DNA from: CAZBLK01 sp964492715 | Lineage (GTDB): Bacteria > Bacillota > Clostridia > Lachnospirales > WRBF01 | Assembly: GCA_964492715.1 (NCBI GenBank) | Contig: CAZBLK010000003.1 | Location: 77,575-141,574, forward strand | DNA: 64,000 bases | Direction: 5' to 3' | Part shown: positions 31,271 through 40,786 of the stretch, piece after piece | Position numbering within the stretch: the first letter of the stretch is position 1 | Layout: each line of letters begins with the position of its first letter | Notes under the pieces: model-generated | What the model saw: only the letters and a program-made list of their open reading frames with translations | What the model was told of the DNA's origin: nothing | Databases searched by the model: none | Position numbers and translations under genes: made by a program

Positions 31271-34200
31271 CTACTTTTTTGGTGTGCTATCAATTTCTCT
31301 AATGCTAGAAATCTTTCTAACATAATTATACTTATCATTACCATCTACAGCTTCTATCCCACAAACTACCCCAAAGCTACAATACATACAAGCCGTATTT
31401 GTTCCTTTTTTAAAAGGACGAATGTCAATTTTGCCCTCAACAATATCTTTACCTATTTCAGAAATTTTTGATACGACAAAAGAACAAATTTTATCAAACT
31501 GTTCAAGCGTAGCAACCGAAGCATTTTTACCAAAGCCGCCATCTTTCAAAACGTTTACAGGTATAATTGCCGAATGTCCGCTTAGCCCTTTATCCATTTT
31601 ATCGACAATTTCTTTTTCTGCAAGCACAAGCCCGCTCATTTTAAACTTTTCCAAAGCAATTTGCTCTATGCTGTTTTTACTTGCTTCATTTCCAAAATCA
31701 ACATCAAGCTCAATTATGGGGTCATTTATGTTAAAATAAAAAACTCCACCAGGAAAAAGCTTTGCTTCAATATTTTTGTCACCGAAAAGTGCTTTTCCAT
31801 TTTTTATTAATGCATCAAGGTATAAAAACAATTGAAGCTGGCTTCCAAAATAAATATCTGTTGGGTCAAACTTTGTTGCGCCTGTTTTGTAGTCGATTAT
31901 TTTTACATATGTGTTTCCGTCAAGTGTAGTTATGTCAACTCTGTCAATACGCCCTGTAATTTTAAAAAAGCTGCTTCCGTTTATGCCAATTGTAATAGAT
32001 TTAATCGGAGAAGAATCCGCAAACTGAATTTCGGAAGCAAAAGGCTCAAAGTCGCCACGCTTTATGTGCTCTGTCAAAGCCCAAATTGATTTTTTGGCAA
32101 TGCGGCGCATACGCTTTGCTGTATATTTGTACTGTTCTGTGCTTAACATAACTTCGTTAGCAATGCTAGGTGCAACTTTTTCTATACATTCATCAACAAG
32201 CGAGCTAATTGTATTATGAGTAAGCTCTCTCCACGAAATACCTCTTTCGGAAGCTTCCTTCAAAAATACATCAAGCACATCGTGGAACAAATTGCCCAAG
32301 TCAACTGTCCTAACCTCATACGTTTTTCGTTCCTTAGCCTTTAAGTTGTATTGAACAAAATAAGCAAATGGACATTCAACATATTTTTGAAGCCGTGTAG
32401 TTGACGTATAAATTTCTCTGCCATAAAGGCTTCTTACTGTTTCAGTACGAAGCTTTAGTTCTTTCTTTCGCTCGTTTAAAAGCTTTTCCATTTTTAAAAC
32501 CTTTTCACTGTAAGCTTTGCTGTCAGCAAACCATTTTAAAGCAAGCTTTTGCTCGTCTTCAATTTCCAAGCCTTTGTTTAGTTGCCTTATAGCTTCGCCT
32601 ATTTCTTTAAACATTGGCTTTGGCAAAGTAACGCCCTTTCCAATATTATCAGCTTGTTTTTCTTCAAGCTTAGGAAACATTGCTTTTAACCTTGCAACTA
32701 CCATTGAATGCCTTAAAGTCTTTCCGTCAAGTGTGCCTGTGCTGTAAGATATAACAAGTTTATATTTTGGCTTAGTAAAAGCTTTGTACAATAGAAACTG
32801 TTCTGCCTGAGAACGCCGCTTGCAGTCTGGCGCAAGCTCAATTTTAAACGAGTTAAGCGTTGCACGTTCATCATCTGTAAGCAGCCCATCATCATCATAA
32901 ATTTTTGGCATAACTCCGTCATTTGCCCCAAGAACAAGCAATGCTTTAATGTTGGGAAGCCGAGTGCGGTCAATGTCGCCAACAATCACTTGGTCTTGTG
33001 ATGGCGGATAAAGCCCCATGTCTGTCGCCTTAAACCCTGCTTCAAGAATTTTTGAAAGCTCTCTTAAAGTAACTTTTTCGTCGCCCAAAATTTCAACAAG
33101 CTTATCAAAAACAGCGCAAACCTTGCCCCAAATTTGGCTGTACTGCATAATTTCATAGTTGTTGTGAAGCTTGCTCATTTCGTTAATACGGCGTTCAAGC
33201 GTTTCTGTTACGTTAAGCCTTTCAAGCATAGCAAAAATAGCGGCTGAAAACTCTACAACAGTTCGTTTTTTTCCTGTTAGCTCCATAATTGGGCGTAAGT
33301 CGGAAATTAGCATGTCTCTAAGGCTGTGAATTTCTCCCTCGTCGTAAAGCCCATCTGTAAAGCCATACTTAAAACGTTCAAGCCCCCACTTGTAACCGCT
33401 TATGCCAAAAGCAATTGCATAATTTTCAAGCAAGTCAACTTGCTCTCTTGACATTGATGTCATTTCGGTTTTTAAAAACCGAAAAACTGCTTCATAAGAA
33501 CGGTTGTATGCCGCAATGTCAACAGCAGAGCGAATTAACTCTACTAACGGGTGTGTAAGCACGTCCGTTTTTTTATCGATAAAAAAAGGTATGTTGTAAG
33601 ATGTAAATATTGTTTTTATATTGCTGTCAAAATCTGATATAGAAGAAACAACTATAGCTATATCGTTGTACTTATACCTATTTTCCCTTACTAAGCTTAT
33701 TATTTTATTTGCTGCATTAGTAACTTCGTCTTGCTTGCTCAAGCACTTCAAAACTTCAATGTCACCATGCGAAACATCATCTAAAAACTTTTCTTTTTTA
33801 TATGAAAAATAATTTTCTTCAAGAAACTTTAGTTCAGGCGAAGCATTAAATCGGAATGTTTGTTTTAAATATAAAGGTTTTTCAACTTTAACACCTTGGT
33901 CTAAAGCAATGTCTGTAATGCGGTTTACTGTAAGCTTTGTTTCAAAAAACGGGTCCGTAATTTTTAAGTCGGCGTGTTTTTTAAGCGAGCTTTTAACCGT
34001 CAGTGCAACAGTAACAGACGAAGCAACCCCCAAAATATGCCTAATAACGTTATATTCCTGTGGTGTAAAGCCGTTAAAGCCATTTATCCAAACTTTTGCA
34101 CCTTTTAAAATATCAGCTTGTTTAATTTTTTCTGGCAAAAAAGACAAAGCACTGTCAGAAGATATATACTTACTTGATACAAATTCTTTATACCGATTAT

Positions 34201-34702
34201 AAATCAACTTTAAGTCAGAAAGCTTTAAATAGAAGCCTGTGTCTGCCTTGTTTGCAGAAAGATTTTTGCAAACCGCTTCCAAATCATCTGTTGTTACGTT
34301 GTACCTATAAAATTCAGTTATAGCTAGGGCTACATTATCAATAAACCCTTGCTTGTCAATTGACTTGTGAAAAAAAGCCAACTCTCCTTGCAGCTCCGAA
34401 ACTATTTTACGAATAAGCATGTTTTTCCCCACGTCGTCAAGAAGCGTAAGGCACACTCCCCCACTTTTTCTGTAAACATGGTAAGCAAGCCGTTCAAAGC
34501 TTAAAACTTGGGCACGAATTGTTGCTTTTCCCTCCGAAAGCATTACAATGTTTTTTTCAGAAGCCATTGAAAACTGCTCTGGAACAACGTAAATAAGCGT
34601 CGTGTTGTCGCCGCTGTTATTTTTTAATTCATCTGCAATTTGGGACAGGCAAAGCGTAGTTTTGCCTGTCCCCGAACCGCCAAAAATGTAGTTTAACGTC
34701 AT
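31271..34702 (-). CDS. addB: ATP-dependent helicase/deoxyribonuclease subunit B
   Basis: 1143 residues, family length. An N-terminal Walker A (GGSGTGKTTLCL) precedes a degenerate UvrD-like core; the C-terminal RecB-type nuclease has DYKTGATKFDP and VKIIDYKTG, with the Fe-S cysteines FKKGTNTACMYCSFGVVC near the end and a partner Cys near 800 (VECPFAYFV). AddAB resects double-strand breaks for recombination. The usual partner addA is not adjacent: upstream is a beta-propeller gene and downstream is split spoIIID. ATG follows GGTGAAG. Confidence 0.94.
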   Translation of the reverse strand: MTLNYIFGGSGTGKTTLCLSQIADELKNNSGDNTTLIYVVPEQFSMASEKNIVMLSEGKATIRAQVLSFERLAYHVYRKSGGVCLTLLDDVGKNMLIRKIVSELQGELAFFHKSIDKQGFIDNVALAITEFYRYNVTTDDLEAVCKNLSANKADTGFYLKLSDLKLIYNRYKEFVSSKYISSDSALSFLPEKIKQADILKGAKVWINGFNGFTPQEYNVIRHILGVASSVTVALTVKSSLKKHADLKITDPFFETKLTVNRITDIALDQGVKVEKPLYLKQTFRFNASPELKFLEENYFSYKKEKFLDDVSHGDIEVLKCLSKQDEVTNAANKIISLVRENRYKYNDIAIVVSSISDFDSNIKTIFTSYNIPFFIDKKTDVLTHPLVELIRSAVDIAAYNRSYEAVFRFLKTEMTSMSREQVDLLENYAIAFGISGYKWGLERFKYGFTDGLYDEGEIHSLRDMLISDLRPIMELTGKKRTVVEFSAAIFAMLERLNVTETLERRINEMSKLHNNYEIMQYSQIWGKVCAVFDKLVEILGDEKVTLRELSKILEAGFKATDMGLYPPSQDQVIVGDIDRTRLPNIKALLVLGANDGVMPKIYDDDGLLTDDERATLNSFKIELAPDCKRRSQAEQFLLYKAFTKPKYKLVISYSTGTLDGKTLRHSMVVARLKAMFPKLEEKQADNIGKGVTLPKPMFKEIGEAIRQLNKGLEIEDEQKLALKWFADSKAYSEKVLKMEKLLNERKKELKLRTETVRSLYGREIYTSTTRLQKYVECPFAYFVQYNLKAKERKTYEVRTVDLGNLFHDVLDVFLKEASERGISWRELTHNTISSLVDECIEKVAPSIANEVMLSTEQYKYTAKRMRRIAKKSIWALTEHIKRGDFEPFASEIQFADSSPIKSITIGINGSSFFKITGRIDRVDITTLDGNTYVKIIDYKTGATKFDPTDIYFGSQLQLFLYLDALIKNGKALFGDKNIEAKLFPGGVFYFNINDPIIELDVDFGNEASKNSIEQIALEKFKMSGLVLAEKEIVDKMDKGLSGHSAIIPVNVLKDGGFGKNASVATLEQFDKICSFVVSKISEIGKDIVEGKIDIRPFKKGTNTACMYCSFGVVCGIEAVDGNDKYNYVRKISSIREIDSTPKK

Positions 34703-34717
34703 ACTTCACCTATAAGT

Positions 34718-37012
34718 CTATTTTAAATTTACACTGCCTTTTTCTTTTAGTCCGTTTGAAAGGCTGTTTGCCTTAATCATTTGCTGTGAAACAGAATATA
34801 AATCATCACCAATATACAAAAGCCTCTCTACAGTTTTCCTGTAGTCACCGCCATACATACCAAACTTTAAGTAGTCCTCATCTGTTTGGTGTGTAACTGT
34901 TCCTTTTAGCCTAAAACCATTTGTTGTGTCAACATTGTAAACGTAAGCACCTTGGAAATCAAACTCTCCATATGCAAGTTCATCGCCTTTTTGGTTTTTG
35001 TTAACTTTCATAACATTTATTGGAAATGCCAAAAGCCCTTTTTCCTTTGAAAACAAAAATGCTTTGTGGTTATAAAGTGCTGGCGAGTCCGTTCCTCTGT
35101 CACCAATAATTTCTGTAAAAAGCTCTTTTGGGTTTGTAACGTCTGTTACATCAAACATTGAAAGCTTCATGCCCAAGTAATACGCATTGTCTTTTAAAAC
35201 AGTGGTGTCTTTGCCAATGCCAATTAAATGGTTTTCGTCATATGGGTGCAAGTAGTTGCTGTACCCTGGTATTTTTAATGCTCCTAAAATTTTAGGGTTA
35301 TACGGGTCTTTTAAATCAATTGCAAAAAGCGGGTCAACCTGTTTAAACGTAACCATGTACCCTCTGTCTCCCATGAAACGTGCCGAATAAATTCTTTCCC
35401 CTGGGGCAATGTCGGAAATTTTCCCTACTTGCTCAAGCTTTTTATCAAGCACAACAAGGTTGTTAACTTGGTTTCCCTTTGTGTCAAACGAAGTTGTTGC
35501 AACTCTTAAAAAACCTGCGTTTTCGTCCATAGAAAACTGGTTCAAAACTGTACCGTCAACTTCACCATCACCAACAAAAATAGCGTCACCGCTTGCAAAT
35601 GCAAATTTATAAATTTTTGTGGTAAAGGTTTTAGCAAAGGTTACAGAGTTAGAAACTGTTCCAAAAGATGATGTTGTTTCCCTTTTTGCTAAAGGAACAG
35701 GCTGATTATAATTTACTGTTGTAATGTACAAGTTTTCTGCCGAAGCATAAATATTTTCGCTTCCACCTAAAAACGTATTTACAGCAACTTCTTTATTTGG
35801 TTTGTCAAGCTCGAAGCCTGCCACAATTGTGTACGTCTTTGCTGTAATTTCAGGGAAGTAACAAATTTCACTGTAAGGTATGCTTTTAAACGAGCTGCCT
35901 ACAGCAGAATCCTTATATACTGGCTGAACGTAATCATTGTTGTTAACCATGTCAAATAAGTACGAATTTGTTACAATGTATAAAGCACTTCCAATTTTTC
36001 TTGAAGAAACATAATTACCTTGAATAGACACTTCTCTAACACGGTTAACATTTGACTTGTTTGAAATGTCATATACATATGCTGTAGTAATAGGTTTTTC
36101 CTTGTAGCTGTTTCCAATTACAATTAAGCTGTCGCCATCAACATATATTTCATTAGCATAAAAGTAGTTGTTATCATTAAATTGAATTGTATATTCAAGC
36201 TTCATGTTGTCTGCTGGCTGTGCTTTTACTACAGATATAACTCCGTCACCAGAAAAATAAATGTACTCACCGTCTGTTTTTAAGATATCGCCTTCGTCAA
36301 CACCTTGCACTTGTACGTTTGTTTTTGAATAATCGGCTGATTCCTGTGCGACTGCTGTTGTATTACTAGTAATTCCTGATGCTGGCGCAGAAGTAGGTAC
36401 AGCTTCTCCGAATTGAAAAGATGCTTTACCTTCATCTACTGCAAAAACAACTGGTTCTGGCTTACCTACAAGCTCAATAAGCTTTTCCCTTGTTCCAATG
36501 GTTGGAAGCGAGCTAAAGTTTTTCACTATAGACAAAAGCTTTTCTTTATCAGAGTCAGGGTTAAAAATATCTTTTACACCGCTTATAACAATTAGCTTGT
36601 TGTCGTAAAAAACATGCTTTCCTAAAGCTTGGGCAACGCTTTTTAATGGGGCATATGTTATACCCTTAATATTAATGACATCTGCATCAAGTTTTATTGC
36701 TGTTCCGTTTAACTTGACACTATTTTTACCATCAAAGCTAAACTTTTCCCCGAAAACCTCTGACAAAATGTTAACTGGTGCGTATGCTCTGTTGTTTATT
36801 ATTTTTATTGTTGCATCAGTGTTGTTTTTGTCAACTGGCTTTTGCTCATTGTTTACAAACAATTTTTTACTTCCGACATAAAGAACAACAGCGTCCTTTG
36901 TTTCATCAGGCATTTTGTTTGCCGCTACTGCATTTACATTTTTTTGTTGAACAATTAAGGCTGTACAAATTGCTACAACTGCTAAAAATACAAAATACTT
37001 TTTGTTAGTCAA
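34718..37012 (-). CDS. Secreted beta-propeller protein with copper-amine-oxidase-type N-terminal domain
   Basis: 764 residues. An N-terminal signal or anchor helix (KKYFVFLAVVAICTALIV), then a copper-amine-oxidase N-domain-like segment at about 40-145 (INNRAYAPVNILSEVFG, ITYAPLKSVAQALGKHVFYD), a linker, and a large beta-propeller region from about 230 that starts TNVQVQGVDEGDILKTDGEY, the signature of the Beta_propel family. It probably acts outside the cell or on its wall; the ligand is unknown. It lies 15 bp upstream of addB on the same strand, so the two are probably co-transcribed. Confidence 0.88.
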   Translation of the reverse strand: MTNKKYFVFLAVVAICTALIVQQKNVNAVAANKMPDETKDAVVLYVGSKKLFVNNEQKPVDKNNTDATIKIINNRAYAPVNILSEVFGEKFSFDGKNSVKLNGTAIKLDADVINIKGITYAPLKSVAQALGKHVFYDNKLIVISGVKDIFNPDSDKEKLLSIVKNFSSLPTIGTREKLIELVGKPEPVVFAVDEGKASFQFGEAVPTSAPASGITSNTTAVAQESADYSKTNVQVQGVDEGDILKTDGEYIYFSGDGVISVVKAQPADNMKLEYTIQFNDNNYFYANEIYVDGDSLIVIGNSYKEKPITTAYVYDISNKSNVNRVREVSIQGNYVSSRKIGSALYIVTNSYLFDMVNNNDYVQPVYKDSAVGSSFKSIPYSEICYFPEITAKTYTIVAGFELDKPNKEVAVNTFLGGSENIYASAENLYITTVNYNQPVPLAKRETTSSFGTVSNSVTFAKTFTTKIYKFAFASGDAIFVGDGEVDGTVLNQFSMDENAGFLRVATTSFDTKGNQVNNLVVLDKKLEQVGKISDIAPGERIYSARFMGDRGYMVTFKQVDPLFAIDLKDPYNPKILGALKIPGYSNYLHPYDENHLIGIGKDTTVLKDNAYYLGMKLSMFDVTDVTNPKELFTEIIGDRGTDSPALYNHKAFLFSKEKGLLAFPINVMKVNKNQKGDELAYGEFDFQGAYVYNVDTTNGFRLKGTVTHQTDEDYLKFGMYGGDYRKTVERLLYIGDDLYSVSQQMIKANSLSNGLKEKGSVNLK

Positions 37013-37070
37013 TTTAAACCCTCCTTGATTATCATTTTAAAATCTTTTATTCTAAAACGAAATAATCAAG

Positions 37071-37574
37071 CTATTGTTCCATACCTTTAGAAATTAAAGT
37101 TACATACTTATACTTAATTCCGCTTTTTTCGTCAGTAATTGTTTCCGACTTTTCTATTTCAACATAATTTTCACAATTTAACTTTGGAAAAAATGTATCT
37201 GCTTCAAAACTACCTTCAACGAGGGTTAAGTAAAGCTTTTTACAATAAGGAATTGCCTTTTCAAAAATTGAAGCACCGCCAATTATAAAAGTTTCTTCCT
37301 CTTTTTTGGAGTAAGCTTCAAGCGTACCATAAAGGTCGTTTGTTATTAAAACATTCTCATCATTAATGAAAAAATCCTTTGAGTTTGTTATGACAACATG
37401 CTTACGATTCGGCAAAACATGCGGTAGTGACTCAAACGTTTTGCGCCCCATAATAATTGTTTTGCCGCTTGTTATTTGGGCAAAACGCTTTAAATCCTCT
37501 GTAAGCCACCACGGCATGAAACCATTTTTTCCTATTGCGTAGTTTTCAGCAAAAGAAACAATTATCGAAAGCAT
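37071..37574 (-). CDS. folA: Dihydrofolate reductase
   Basis: 167 residues. It reduces dihydrofolate to tetrahydrofolate with NADPH. Family features: IVSFAENYAIGKNG, MPWWLTEDLKRF with the active-site acidic residue, TIIMGRKTFESLP and FIIGGASIFEKAIPYCKKLY. The WWLTEDL stretch is a slight variant of the usual WHLPEDL. The terminator at 37690 lies upstream, so it is transcribed separately from ilvE. No thyA is adjacent. Confidence 0.94.
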   Translation of the reverse strand: MLSIIVSFAENYAIGKNGFMPWWLTEDLKRFAQITSGKTIIMGRKTFESLPHVLPNRKHVVITNSKDFFINDENVLITNDLYGTLEAYSKKEEETFIIGGASIFEKAIPYCKKLYLTLVEGSFEADTFFPKLNCENYVEIEKSETITDEKSGIKYKYVTLISKGMEQ

Positions 37575-37689
37575 TGAAATAAAACCTCCACTTTTGCAAC
37601 ATAGTTTTACTTTTAGTCAAAATACATGCAATTACTGTTTCATACATAATAATATTATTTTACACTTATTTCAAGGTGTAAATAAAAAA

Positions 37690-37719
37690 GCCGACATTAG
37701 CAACTTTGCTAATATCGGC
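37690..37719 (-). terminator. Terminator of ilvE
   Basis: GCCGATATTAGC and GCTAATGTCGGC form a 12-bp stem (one G-U) with a 6-nt loop, followed on the minus strand by TTTTTTATTT. Confidence 0.9.
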
Positions 37720-37736
37720 AATAAACTATTACATCA

Positions 37737-38843
37737 CTATACCACTTTTCTAACCCAACCAAATTTATCCTCTGCTCTACCGCTTTGAATAGAAGTCAAC
37801 TCATCATATACACGCCGAGAAAATTCCCCTGTTTCACCGTTTCCAACATTTATCTGGTTGCCACGCCAGCTTAAAGCCCCTACAGGTGTAATAACTGCTG
37901 CTGTTCCAGAACCAAAAATTTCTTCAAGTGTTCCGTTTTCATGTGCTTCATAAACTTCTTCAACGCTTATTCGTCTTTCTGTTACAGTTATTCCCCAGCT
38001 TTTAGCAAGTTGAATTACAGAATCTCTCGTTACACCTGCCAAAATACTTCCACCAAGAGCAGGTGTAATTAATTCGCCGTTTATTTTAAAGAACACGTTC
38101 ATTGTTCCGACTTCTTCGATATACTTTCTATCAATTCCGTCAAGCCAAAGAACTTGCGAGAACCCTTCTTGCTTCGCTTTGTACTGCCCTTTTAAGCTTG
38201 CGGCATAATTTGCAGCAGCCTTTGTAAATCCAATGCCACCTTTTACAGCCCTGACGAACTCGTCTTCTATATAAATTTTAACTGGGCTAAGCCCTGATGA
38301 ATAGTATGGCCCTACAGGCGACAAAATGATAATAAACTTATAGGAAAGTGAAATTCGAACGCCCAAACAACCTTCAGTTGCAATTGTAAACGGACGAATG
38401 TACAAAGAAGTGTCTTGCAATGATGGAACCCAATCTTTTTCAATTTCAATAAGCTTTGTAAGTGCTGCAACAGCAAAGTTTACATCAATGTGAGGAATAC
38501 ACAGCCGCTCGTCTGATGTGTTTAAACGCTCAAAGTTTTTTTCTGGCCTAAAAAGCGTAACGCTGCCTGCTTCGTTTTTATATGCTTTAAGCCCTTCAAA
38601 AACAGCCTGCCCATAATGGAAAACCATAGCCGAAGGCTCTATCGTAATTGGTGCATAAGGAACAATGCGTGGGTCGTGCCAGCCCATGCCTTCATCATAG
38701 TCCATTACAAACATATGGTCAGTAAAAAGCTTGCCAAACACAAGGTTGCTCCAATCTGGCTTTTCCTTGGGCTTATCCGTTAGTGTAATTTTAATGTCCT
38801 CAATACCTAGTTCCCCTGTTAGTTCCCCTTTAATTTCACTCAT
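37737..38843 (-). CDS. ilvE: Branched-chain amino acid aminotransferase
   Basis: 368 residues from ATG at 38843 after AAGGAG; the longer in-frame start at 38873 has no ribosome site. Class-IV PLP aminotransferase of the long type: FGKLFTDHMFVMDYDEGMGW, GQAVFEGLKAYKNEAG, SLYIRPFTIATEG, EEVGTMNVFFKING and FGSGTAAVITPVGAL. It interconverts Leu, Ile and Val with their 2-oxo acids. It is a single gene. I see no T-box or leader peptide in the upstream region. Confidence 0.95.
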   Translation of the reverse strand: MSEIKGELTGELGIEDIKITLTDKPKEKPDWSNLVFGKLFTDHMFVMDYDEGMGWHDPRIVPYAPITIEPSAMVFHYGQAVFEGLKAYKNEAGSVTLFRPEKNFERLNTSDERLCIPHIDVNFAVAALTKLIEIEKDWVPSLQDTSLYIRPFTIATEGCLGVRISLSYKFIIILSPVGPYYSSGLSPVKIYIEDEFVRAVKGGIGFTKAAANYAASLKGQYKAKQEGFSQVLWLDGIDRKYIEEVGTMNVFFKINGELITPALGGSILAGVTRDSVIQLAKSWGITVTERRISVEEVYEAHENGTLEEIFGSGTAAVITPVGALSWRGNQINVGNGETGEFSRRVYDELTSIQSGRAEDKFGWVRKVV

Positions 38844-39200
38844 TGAAATTCTCCTTCCTAAATTGAAACACATAAATAAGTATAAACTAAAACAATTATG
38901 ATATATTTATTTAGACATGCTTAAACATTAACACATGTCATAGTAATCCAATAATATATCTTTTATGAAATTTTGGTACATGCAAGTTTAAATAATATAA
39001 AAAACTAACAAAACTTTATTCATTTTTAACTCATATATATAGTATATCACCAAATTAAAAACTTGTCACTAAAAATTTAAAGTATATTAATATTTTTTTG
39101 TAGCACTTGTTTTCATTTCATAATGGTGGTAACATTATATATAAAAATTTCATTGTTTTCTATAATGTATAAAAAAGTATAACAAAATTGGAGGATATTT
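38844..39200. other. AT-rich intergenic region between divergent ilvE and the DUF6106-like gene
   Basis: About 350 bp, very AT-rich, with several short palindromes but no convincing promoter pair, riboswitch or open frame on either strand. Confidence 0.4.
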
Positions 39201-39704
39201 ATGGGCGACATTTTTAAAGAACAAATTGTTAAAAGAAAGCGTAGTTCAAAAGACAAGCTGTCAATGTTTGGTATTATTTTGGGATTAGTTTTAGCTTCTT
39301 TAGCAGCGTTTCTAATTCCTGTTGTAAACATGTTAGCGCCAGTTATTGCCGCTGTTCTTTTTTTCGCTGGCAGGTACATATTAACATTTTTTGATGTTGA
39401 GTACGAATACATTTTTACAAACGGAGATCTTGACATTGATGCAATTTACAACAAAAAAAGAAGAAAACGTGTTTTTTCTGGAAGCATTAAGTCTGTAGAT
39501 TCTTTTGCCCGTGTAAAACCAAACCAGCCTAAAAAGGCAAATGGTGTTTCTGTTAAAGATTGTTCCAGCGGTGAAGTTTCAGACAAAACATACTCTTTTA
39601 TTACAACTGTTAAAGGAAAGAAAACTCAAATTATTATAGAACCAAACGAAACGCTTTTTACAGCGTTTTTAGCATACGTTCCTGCATTAAGGCTTGTAAA
39701 ATAG
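39201..39704 (+). CDS. DUF6106-like membrane protein
   Basis: 167 residues. A basic N-terminus (IVKRKRSSKDK), two closely spaced hydrophobic helices (about 22-60, GIILGLVLASLAAFLIPVVN and MLAPVIAAVLFFAGRYIL), then a soluble beta-rich part with VEYEYIFTNGDLDIDAIYNK and RIIIEPNE-like TQIIIEPNETLF. This pattern matches the DUF6106 proteins of Lachnospirales-type genomes, whose function is unknown. GGAGG precedes the ATG. ispG follows after 15 bp, then polC, probably one operon. Confidence 0.85.
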   Translation: MGDIFKEQIVKRKRSSKDKLSMFGIILGLVLASLAAFLIPVVNMLAPVIAAVLFFAGRYILTFFDVEYEYIFTNGDLDIDAIYNKKRRKRVFSGSIKSVDSFARVKPNQPKKANGVSVKDCSSGEVSDKTYSFITTVKGKKTQIIIEPNETLFTAFLAYVPALRLVK

Positions 39705-39719
39705 GAGATTAAGAATAAG

Positions 39720-40769
39720 ATGAATAGAAACAGAACAAAGGTGGTTTCTGTTGGCAATGTTAAAGTTGGTGGCGGAAACCCTGTTTTAATACAATCAATG
39801 AACAACACAGACACTCGTGACGTAAACGCAACTGTCGCACAAATTAAAAAGCTTGAAGAAGCTGGCTGCGAAATTACCCGTGTTGCAGTTTTAGACATGG
39901 AAGCCGCCGAAGCTATAAAAGAAATTAAAAAACAAATTACTATTCCGCTTGTGGCTGACATACATTTTGACTATAGGCTTGCGTTAAAAGCAATTGAAGG
40001 CGGTGTTGACAAGCTTAGAATAAACCCTGGAAACATTGGTGACAGGGAAAGAATTAAACAAGTTGTACAAGCCGCAAAGGCACATGAAATTCCAATTAGA
40101 ATTGGTGTAAACTCTGGCTCACTTGAAAAAGATATTTTGGAAAAGCATGGGCATGTTACGGCTAATGGGCTTGTAGAAAGCGCACTTCGCCATGTTGAAA
40201 TTCTTGAGGAATTTAATTTTTTTAATACGTTAATTTCGATTAAAGCTTCAAATGTGAAAATGACTATTGAAGCTTATAAGCTTGTTTCAGAAAAAGTTGA
40301 CTATCCTTTGCATGTGGGAATTACAGAAGCCGGAACAGTTTACGGCGGTTCTATAAAATCTGCCGTTTGTTTGGGCGCAATTCTTTCGCAAGGTATCGGC
40401 GACACAATTCGTGTTTCATTGACAGGCGACCCTGTTGAGGAAGTTCGCTGTGGAAAAGAAATTTTAAAGTCGCTTGAATTAAGAAGCTTTGGAGCAAAGC
40501 TTGTTTCATGCCCTACATGCGGACGTACAGAAATCAACTTAATTCAGCTTGCAGAGCGCATTGAAAAACATTTAGCCACAGTAAACAAGGACATAACAGT
40601 AGCTGTAATGGGTTGCGCCGTAAACGGCCCTGGAGAAGCAAGAGAAGCTGACATCGGCGTAGCTGGTGGAAAAGGCGTAGGGCTTATATTTAGAAAAGGT
40701 GAAATTATTAAAAAAGTAACTGAAGATGAATTGTTTTCTAGTTTAGTAGAAGAAATTGAGAAATATTAA
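39720..40769 (+). CDS. ispG: 4-hydroxy-3-methylbut-2-en-1-yl diphosphate synthase
   Basis: 349 residues, the short bacterial form. The 4Fe-4S enzyme reduces methylerythritol cyclodiphosphate to HMBPP in the MEP isoprenoid pathway. Motifs: GGGNPVLIQSMNNTDTRDV, PLVADIHFDYRLAL, RINPGNIG, and the cluster cysteines in CPTCGRTEINL and MGCAVNGPGEAREADIG. An AGGAG site precedes the ATG. It is followed by polC after 17 bp. Presence implies the organism makes isoprenoids by the MEP route; other genes of that route are outside the window. Confidence 0.96.
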   Translation: MNRNRTKVVSVGNVKVGGGNPVLIQSMNNTDTRDVNATVAQIKKLEEAGCEITRVAVLDMEAAEAIKEIKKQITIPLVADIHFDYRLALKAIEGGVDKLRINPGNIGDRERIKQVVQAAKAHEIPIRIGVNSGSLEKDILEKHGHVTANGLVESALRHVEILEEFNFFNTLISIKASNVKMTIEAYKLVSEKVDYPLHVGITEAGTVYGGSIKSAVCLGAILSQGIGDTIRVSLTGDPVEEVRCGKEILKSLELRSFGAKLVSCPTCGRTEINLIQLAERIEKHLATVNKDITVAVMGCAVNGPGEAREADIGVAGGKGVGLIFRKGEIIKKVTEDELFSSLVEEIEKY

Positions 40770-40786
40770 ATTGGTTTGGTGATGAA

